Shown piece by piece: positions 50,290-56,577 of a stretch of 56,577 nt of DNA; the first letter of the stretch is position 1; every line of letters starts with the position of its first letter. Under the pieces are notes generated by a model. That model searched no databases. It was not told where the DNA came from and saw only the letters and a list, made by a program, of their open reading frames with translations. The translations under genes were made by a program, and so were the position numbers. The stretch spans positions 1-56,577 of the forward strand of contig CACHXE010000003.1 in NCBI GenBank assembly GCA_902583785.1, in the 5' to 3' direction. This stretch comes from an uncultured Pelagibacteraceae bacterium (GTDB lineage Bacteria; Pseudomonadota; Alphaproteobacteria; Pelagibacterales; Pelagibacteraceae).

Positions 50290-51249
50290 ATGGCTAAAAC
50301 AAATTACATAAATGTAGCAAAAAAATCTGCAGGAATTCAAATTTCAGAATTAAAAAAAATTAATAAGGTTTTTGATAAATCTTTTGTAAAAGCTGTTGAA
50401 AGTCTCGCAAATTGTAAAGGGAAAGTAATTTGCGCTGGAGTAGGCAAATCTGGTTTGATCGCTAGAAAAATTTCTGCAACACTTTCAAGTATAGGAGTTT
50501 CAAGTTTTTTTTGTGACCCGGGAACAGCAAGACATGGGGATATGGGTCAAATACAAAAAAAAGACATACTTCTAATTTTTTCTTATTCAGGTAATTCTGA
50601 GGAACTTAACGATATGCTTAATTTCGCAAATAGATTTGGGATTAAAATTATTGGAGTTGCGAGCTCTAAAAATAGTATTTTATTAAAAGCAAGTGATATT
50701 AAATTATTACTTCCAAAGGTAAAAGAAGCCGATATAACATCAATAGTTCCAACCTCAAGTACAACTATTACTTTAGTTCTAGGAGATGCATTGTGTGCCG
50801 CGATTCAACATAAGAAAAAATTTTCTAAAGAAATTTTTAAACGTTTTCATAAAGGAGGTAGTCTAGGTAGAACTCTACTTTTGGTTAAAGATATAATGGT
50901 TACAGGAAAAAAAATTCCAATTATTGATAGAAATAAAACAATAGAACAGGCTATGAGAATAATTAGTTCAAAAAAATTAGGTTTAGTTTTAGTTACAAAG
51001 AAAGGAAAAGTATTTTCCATTTGCACTGACGGAGATGCGAGAAGAGGTCTGGGACACTTTTCTAAAATGGACAAAATCGAAAAAATCGCAACAAGGAATC
51101 CCCTAAAAATTCATGAAGATACAACTGCACACAAAGCTCTTTCGATAATGAACCAAAAAAAAATAACTTCTCTTATTGTTTCCTCAAAATCAGGCAGGGT
51201 CAAGGGAATCTGTCATATTCATAATTTGTTATCTCATGGCATTAAATAA
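50290..51249 (+). CDS. kdsD: Arabinose-5-phosphate isomerase (SIS + CBS domains)
   Basis: GKVICAGVGKSGLIARKISATLSSIG, PGTARHGDMG, FSYSGNSEEL, FHKGGSLGRTLLLVKDIM. Confidence 0.92.
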   Translation: MAKTNYINVAKKSAGIQISELKKINKVFDKSFVKAVESLANCKGKVICAGVGKSGLIARKISATLSSIGVSSFFCDPGTARHGDMGQIQKKDILLIFSYSGNSEELNDMLNFANRFGIKIIGVASSKNSILLKASDIKLLLPKVKEADITSIVPTSSTTITLVLGDALCAAIQHKKKFSKEIFKRFHKGGSLGRTLLLVKDIMVTGKKIPIIDRNKTIEQAMRIISSKKLGLVLVTKKGKVFSICTDGDARRGLGHFSKMDKIEKIATRNPLKIHEDTTAHKALSIMNQKKITSLIVSSKSGRVKGICHIHNLLSHGIK

Positions 51250-51838
51250 AAAAAAATTAAGCAAAAAAACTTTATTACAAATAATTTTAGTTACGTTAGC
51301 GATCATCATAATTTTCTTTACATATTTTTACAAAGACCGGGATACTCAATTGGTTAAAAAATTAGATAAAAACATTATAAAAAAGGAAAGTGGTGTTCAG
51401 GATAATTTAAGCACCTTTGAGAATATTACTTACGAAGGTTTAGATGCAAATCAAAATAAGTTTGTTATTGACGCAGATTATGCAGAATTCACGGGCGATA
51501 AACCTAATATAATTCACATGAAAATAATATTATGTAGATTTTTCTTCAAAGACGGAACTATTTTAAAAATAACAAGTGATAAAGGAGTATACAATAATAT
51601 CACTAATGACATTGAATTTGAAGAAGAGGTCAAAATGTATTATTTAGAAAATAGATTGTTCTCAGATAAAGCAAGCTTTGTAAATTCCGAAAATTATTTG
51701 CTAGTTGAAAATAACGTTATTGGTGAGGGACCTGAAGGAAATTTAGTTGCTGATAGGGTAAATGTTGATCTAATTGAAAAAAAAATGAAGGTTTCTATGT
51801 ACAATCAAGACAAAGTGAATATAAAAGTAAATTATTAA
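51236..51838 (+). CDS. lptC: LPS export protein LptC-like
   Basis: N-terminal TM helix; NITYEGLDANQNKFVIDADYAEF...ITSDKGVYNNITNDIEFEEEVKM; between kdsD and lptB. Confidence 0.8.
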   Translation: MALNKKKLSKKTLLQIILVTLAIIIIFFTYFYKDRDTQLVKKLDKNIIKKESGVQDNLSTFENITYEGLDANQNKFVIDADYAEFTGDKPNIIHMKIILCRFFFKDGTILKITSDKGVYNNITNDIEFEEEVKMYYLENRLFSDKASFVNSENYLLVENNVIGEGPEGNLVADRVNVDLIEKKMKVSMYNQDKVNIKVNY

Positions 51839-52594
51839 ATGAAAAAAAGTTTTCGGATAATAAAATTTAAAAAAAACAAGCCTGTCTTGCAGGTAAAAAG
51901 TGTTAGTAAATCTTTTGATGGTAGGCCGATATTAAAAAAAATTAATTTGGATCTTTTCCCAGGAGAAATTGTTGGGCTAATTGGTCCTAATGGTTCTGGA
52001 AAATCAACTTTGTATGGAGCTATTATAGGTCAATATAAAATAGATAACGGATCTATTTTTTTAAATCAAAAAGAAATAACATCTGAACCTATTCACATAA
52101 GAGCCAAGCTAGGAATTGCTTATCTCAGTCAGTATAGAAGTGTTTTTAATATGACTGTTTTTGATAATCTTTTAGGAATTTGTCAAATTACAATTAAGGA
52201 AAAAGAAAAACAACGTTTAATGGTAGAAAAATTACTTACAGAATTTAATCTTCAACACTTGAGAAATATTAATGCCAACTCATTATCTGGTGGAGAGGTT
52301 AGAAGGCTTCAAATAGCTAGAACCCTAATAAATAATCCTAAAATTATTTTATTGGATGAACCAATGGCTGCATTAGACCCAATAATAGTTCAGGATATTC
52401 AAAAATTTATTTTAAAGTTACAATCTTATGGATGTGGAATTATAATTACAGATCACCAAGTGCAAAATCTTTTTGAAATCGTTGATAGAGCTTATGTTAT
52501 TGGTGAACAAACAATAATTGCGTCAGGACGACCTAAAGACATATTGAAGTCCACAAAGGCTAGGGAATTATATTTTGGTTCTTTCGAAAATTGA
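51839..52594 (+). CDS. lptB: LPS export ABC transporter ATP-binding protein
   Basis: GLIGPNGSGKSTLYGAIIG, IGIAYLSQYRSVF-like, LSGGEVRRLQIARTL, LDEPMAALDPI, IIITDHQVQNLFEIVDRAYVI. Confidence 0.92.
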   Translation: MKKSFRIIKFKKNKPVLQVKSVSKSFDGRPILKKINLDLFPGEIVGLIGPNGSGKSTLYGAIIGQYKIDNGSIFLNQKEITSEPIHIRAKLGIAYLSQYRSVFNMTVFDNLLGICQITIKEKEKQRLMVEKLLTEFNLQHLRNINANSLSGGEVRRLQIARTLINNPKIILLDEPMAALDPIIVQDIQKFILKLQSYGCGIIITDHQVQNLFEIVDRAYVIGEQTIIASGRPKDILKSTKARELYFGSFEN

Positions 52595-53946
52595 AAAGTA
52601 TGCCGAGTGGAAGTTATTCTGTATTAATAAAAAATAAAATTAGTGAATTTAATAAAGTTATAAAAGTAGACTCCGATAAATCTATTTCGATTAGATCATT
52701 TTTAATTGGAGCTATTAGTAATGATATATCAGAAATTAAAAACCCTCTTGATTCTGATGATGTCCGTTCCTGTATCAGGTGCTTAAAAAAACTTGGAGTA
52801 AAGATAAAAAAAAACAAAAATAAAAGTTTTTTAGTCTTTGGAAAAGGACTCGGATCATTGTATGCAAAAAAAAATACAATTTTGGACTGTGGCAACTCTG
52901 GGACTCTTGCAAGACTTTTAATTGGAATTTTATCAACCACACCAAATATTTGTGTCATTGTGAAAGGTGATAAATCTCTTAATAAAAGAGACATGTCTAA
53001 ATTGATAAAACCTATGAAAGAATTCGGTGCACATTTTTTTCCTGAAAATAAAAAAAATTTCCCACTGAAATTAATATCTTCAGAGATGCCGATCGGAATA
53101 AAATACCAATCAGGAAATTCTGCACAAATTAAAAGTGCAGTAATTTTTGCTGCCCTTAATTCATTTGGAAACACAAGTATTTCTGAAAAGTTAAAAACTA
53201 GAAATCACACTGAAAATATATTATTAAAAAATTCTCAAGTTTTAAATTTTGAAAAAAATAACTCAATAAAAATTTACGGAAAAAAATTTCTTAATAAAAT
53301 AAATCTTAAAATTCCTGCGGATCCGTCATCGTCAGCATTTTTTGCAGCCATGTGTTTACTTAATAAAAAATCCAAACTTCAAATTAAGAATATTTGTTTA
53401 AATCCAAGGAGAGTAGGATTTTACGATATTCTAAAAAAACATGGAGCAAAAATTAAAATTTTAAACAAAAAAAAAGAAAATAATGAAATTGTAGGTAATG
53501 TTACGATTCAGAGTAGTAAAATCAGAGCCTTAAAGGCTAAACCTAAATATTATCTTACTGCTACAGATGAATATCCAATTATGTTTGTTATAGCAGCACT
53601 TACAAATGGTGTTTCAAAGTTTAATGGCATTAGTGAACTGGCAAACAAAGAGTCTAATAGAATTTTGGAAATGAAAAAAATTTTAAATAAAATTGGAATT
53701 AGGTCAAAATCAACAAAAAACTCAATTACGATTTTTGGAAAAAAGAGTATATCTAAAAAAAAATCAATTATTGTCGTAGACAGCAAAAATGATCATAGAA
53801 TTGCAATGTCGTGTGCTATCCTTTCCTTAAATTCCGGAGTCAAATTCTTAATTAAAGGATTTGAAACCGTTAAAACTTCTTCTCCTTCATTTTTAAATAT
53901 TATAAAAAAACTAGGTGGAAAATTTGAAATTAAAAAAACAACATAA
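52591..53946 (+). CDS. aroA: 3-phosphoshikimate 1-carboxyvinyltransferase
   Basis: DKSISIRSFLIGAI, LDCGNSGTLARLLIGIL, YQSGNSAQIKSAVIFAAL, DHRIAMSCAILSL; TTG start (an ATG follows at about 52600). Confidence 0.93.
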   Translation: MKSMPSGSYSVLIKNKISEFNKVIKVDSDKSISIRSFLIGAISNDISEIKNPLDSDDVRSCIRCLKKLGVKIKKNKNKSFLVFGKGLGSLYAKKNTILDCGNSGTLARLLIGILSTTPNICVIVKGDKSLNKRDMSKLIKPMKEFGAHFFPENKKNFPLKLISSEMPIGIKYQSGNSAQIKSAVIFAALNSFGNTSISEKLKTRNHTENILLKNSQVLNFEKNNSIKIYGKKFLNKINLKIPADPSSSAFFAAMCLLNKKSKLQIKNICLNPRRVGFYDILKKHGAKIKILNKKKENNEIVGNVTIQSSKIRALKAKPKYYLTATDEYPIMFVIAALTNGVSKFNGISELANKESNRILEMKKILNKIGIRSKSTKNSITIFGKKSISKKKSIIVVDSKNDHRIAMSCAILSLNSGVKFLIKGFETVKTSSPSFLNIIKKLGGKFEIKKTT

Positions 53947-54586
53947 ATTTGTGGTTGCAGCAGATGGTTCTGCAGCCAGCGGCAAAACAACTGGCGCGAG
54001 GAAGATTTCGAAAAAATATGGCCTAAAATTTCTTTCATCTGGTTTACTATATAGGTTTGCTAGTTATCAAATTCTAAAATATCAACCAAAAAATAAAATT
54101 ATTTTTCTAAAAAAAACTTTTAAAAAGTTAAACTTAAATAAATTGTCAAGTTTAAATTTACATTCTTCAAAAATTTCAGAGCATACATCTATGATAGCAA
54201 AAGAAAAAAAAATAAGAATTATTTTAAAATCATTTCAAAAAAAATTTGCAAGTAAATTCAACAAAGTATGTATAGAGGGAAGAGATATTGGAACTGTCAT
54301 ATTGCCAAAAGCAGATATTAAATTTTTTTTTAAATGCGACTTAAATACTGCTGCCAAAAGGAGATTTAAAGAATTAAGGAAAAAAAATAAAAAAATAAAA
54401 TTAAGCAGTGTTAAAAAACAACTACAAACACGTAATTTAAGAGATGTTTCTCGTAAAAACAGTCCTTTACTAAAAAGCTCCGATGCGGTAATTGTGGACA
54501 CCGGAAAATTAAAAAAAATACCTGATATGATAAATAAAATGTCAGAAATTATGGATAAAAAAATTAGAAATAAGTATGGAAGCTAA
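53915..54586 (+). CDS. cmk: Cytidylate kinase
   Basis: VVAADGSAASGKTTGARKISKKYGLKFLSSGLLYR, CIEGRDIGTVILPKADIKFFF. Confidence 0.92.
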   Translation: MENLKLKKQHKFVVAADGSAASGKTTGARKISKKYGLKFLSSGLLYRFASYQILKYQPKNKIIFLKKTFKKLNLNKLSSLNLHSSKISEHTSMIAKEKKIRIILKSFQKKFASKFNKVCIEGRDIGTVILPKADIKFFFKCDLNTAAKRRFKELRKKNKKIKLSSVKKQLQTRNLRDVSRKNSPLLKSSDAVIVDTGKLKKIPDMINKMSEIMDKKIRNKYGS

Positions 54587-56321
54587 AACAGAAGCAGTAA
54601 AACAGGAAAACAAAAAAGAATTTGAAAGTCTTTTAAAAGAAGATTTTAAAAAAAGGGATTTAAAAGAAGGAAATATAATCAAAGCCACGGTAAGTGAGAT
54701 TGGAAAAAAATACATTTTTGTCGATTTGAAAGCAAAAAGTGAAGGACTCATTCCAATAGAAGAATTTAAAATATCAAAAGAATTACAAAACTTAAAAATT
54801 GGTTCTAAAATAGATGTCTATTTAGAAAGAATTGAATCCTACAAAGGCGAAATAGTAGTCAGCAGAGAAAAAGCAAGAAGAATGAGTTCTTGGAAAAAAA
54901 TGGAAAAAGCTTTTGAAACCCAAGAAGAAGTCGAAGGTATTATAACAAACAAAGTCAAAGGCGGGATGGTTGTTAATGTAAACTCATGTTTGTGCTTTTT
55001 GCCAGGGTCTCAAATTGCAACAACTCCATTAAAAAGTTTTGAAATCGATAAACTAATGAACACTCCACTAAAATTTATTGTCGTAAAGTGTGATAAGGCA
55101 AGAGGTAATTTAGTTGTTTCACGAAGAGCAATTTTAGAAAAAAGTAAAAATGAAGATTTAGAAAAAATTCTGTCCAAAATAAAAGAAGGGGATATCGTAG
55201 AGGGTAAAGTCAAAGCAATATTAGATTGGGGTGCTTTCTTAGATTTAGATGGTGCAGACGCCCTTTTACATGTAACAGATTTAAGTTATTCAAGAGTAAA
55301 AAAAACCTCTGATCTTTTATCTATAGGTCAAAAAATAAAATGTAAAATAATCAAAATTGATAATGAGACTAAAAGGATTAGTTGTGGAATTAAACAAATG
55401 CATACGGATCCTTATAAAAACTTAGAAAAAAAATACAAAGTAGATCAGGTGTATAAAGGTATTGTGACTAAATGTGTTGATTACGGTGCATTTATCAAAT
55501 TAGAAGAAGGTCTTGAAGGCTTAATCCACCAATCAGAACTGTCGTGGACTAAAAAAAATATTCAACCAAGTAAAGTATTATCTCCTTCGCAAGAGATTAG
55601 CGTAAAGATAATTGAGCTAGATAGTGAAAAGAAAAGAATATCATTAAGCTACAGACAAACTTTAGAAAATCCTTGGAATTCATTTTTAAAAAATACACCC
55701 GTAGGGTCAACAGCTCAATGTAAGATAATAAATATTACCGACTTTGGATTATTTGTATCGATTGGTGATTCAGAGTTAGTGGGTATGATACACTACAAAG
55801 ATATTTCTTGGAAGGAGACTGAAGACAGTCTCAAAAAATTTAAGAAAAATGATACTGTAAAAGCCAAAATATTAGAGATTGATAAAGAAAAAGAAAAAAT
55901 TAGATTAGGCATTAGACAGCTTGAGAAAGACCCATTTGATTTCTTTCTTAATAAAAAAAATGGAGAAGTTATTACAGCAAGTGTAAAAAATGTTTTAAGA
56001 AATGGAATAAAAGTATCGGTGGGACAAGACGAAAATTCTATTTTTATGATTAAAAAAACTGAACTAGCAAAAGATATTGAGAACTGTAGACCGGAAATAT
56101 TTAATGAGGGAAATAAGGTAGACTGTATGATAGTTAATCTTGATAAAGAGAAAAGAAAAGTCTCTCTATCAATTAAAGAGCTTGAAATTCAAAATGAAAA
56201 AGTAGCAATTGAGAAATACGGTAAAGATGGTACAAGCTCAGGCCAAATGCTGGGTGACATTCTTGGTAAAGTATTAGGTACCAAAAAAAAGAAAAATACA
56301 AAAAAGGTTAAAGACGAATAA
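54576..56321 (+). CDS. rpsA: 30S ribosomal protein S1
   Basis: Repeated S1 domains (GDIVEGKVKAILDWGAFLDLDGADALLHVTDLSY; VYKGIVTKCVDYGAFIKLEEGLEGLIHQSELSW). Confidence 0.96.
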   Translation: MEAKTEAVKQENKKEFESLLKEDFKKRDLKEGNIIKATVSEIGKKYIFVDLKAKSEGLIPIEEFKISKELQNLKIGSKIDVYLERIESYKGEIVVSREKARRMSSWKKMEKAFETQEEVEGIITNKVKGGMVVNVNSCLCFLPGSQIATTPLKSFEIDKLMNTPLKFIVVKCDKARGNLVVSRRAILEKSKNEDLEKILSKIKEGDIVEGKVKAILDWGAFLDLDGADALLHVTDLSYSRVKKTSDLLSIGQKIKCKIIKIDNETKRISCGIKQMHTDPYKNLEKKYKVDQVYKGIVTKCVDYGAFIKLEEGLEGLIHQSELSWTKKNIQPSKVLSPSQEISVKIIELDSEKKRISLSYRQTLENPWNSFLKNTPVGSTAQCKIINITDFGLFVSIGDSELVGMIHYKDISWKETEDSLKKFKKNDTVKAKILEIDKEKEKIRLGIRQLEKDPFDFFLNKKNGEVITASVKNVLRNGIKVSVGQDENSIFMIKKTELAKDIENCRPEIFNEGNKVDCMIVNLDKEKRKVSLSIKELEIQNEKVAIEKYGKDGTSSGQMLGDILGKVLGTKKKKNTKKVKDE

Positions 56322-56577
56322 TGTTAAGGTCTGAGATAATTTCAAAATTATCTAATAGAATTGACCGTAAATTAAAAAAATCTGATTTAGAAAAGATATT
56401 ACAAACACTGCTGGATACTATTGTCAAAGGTATAAAAGATAATAAAAGTATTGAATTTAGAAACTTTGGAAGATTTTCAGTAAAAAAAATAAAAGAAAAG
56501 AGAAATGCTAGAAATCCTCGAACTGGTGAAAAAATACATACCAGTGAAAGAAAGTCAATTTCTTTTAAAATGGCAAA
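56321..56577 (+). CDS. ihfB: Integration host factor beta-like (HU/IHF family), 3'-truncated by window edge
   Basis: MLRSEIISKLSNRIDRKLKKSDLEKILQTLLDTIVKGIKDNKSIEFRNFGRFSVKKIKEKRNARNPRTGEKI; TAATG junction with rpsA. Confidence 0.88.
   Translation, partial: MLRSEIISKLSNRIDRKLKKSDLEKILQTLLDTIVKGIKDNKSIEFRNFGRFSVKKIKEKRNARNPRTGEKIHTSERKSISFKMA

Noticed and set aside
52614-53174. 186-aa minus-strand ORF antisense to aroA
   Set aside because: Shadow ORF; aroA motifs on the plus strand are decisive.

Overview
This AT-rich window looks like a streamlined alphaproteobacterial chromosome of the SAR11/Pelagibacterales type; that assignment is an inference from gene content and gene order. It is mostly core housekeeping: purD, rsmD, pgi, lspA-ileS-ribF, groESL, hisG-hisZ-hisS, accA, glcB, recR-ybaB-dnaX, pheA-kdsB, argF-argD, gcrA, ppk-ppx, kdsD-lptC-lptB, aroA-cmk-rpsA-ihfB. 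It also holds a short variable-looking surface-glycan island (11.1-15.4 kb), an arsC-aquaporin pair, and a large phosphate-starvation block (33.9-48.7 kb: ppx, ppk, phoB, phoU, pstBACS, a secreted unknown, phoR, agt/plcP-like lipid-remodelling genes, a DAG-kinase-like gene) with two matching Pho-box-like sites. RNA genes seen are tRNA-His(GUG) and a short SRP RNA upstream of dnaX. Points most worth checking: (i) three core genes (ileS, ribF, pstA) each broken at a poly-A run, either assembly error or slippage-rescued frameshifts; (ii) hisS starts 4 nt after the 3' end of a tRNA-His that lacks G-1 and carries A73; (iii) an APS-kinase-like/nucleotidylyltransferase fusion; (iv) AccA with a C-terminal membrane segment; (v) no room for a riboswitch upstream of glcB; (vi) a 355-bp hairpin-rich noncoding region; (vii) an unknown secreted protein inside the pst-phoR cluster. 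Product names come from reading the translations; no database search was run.
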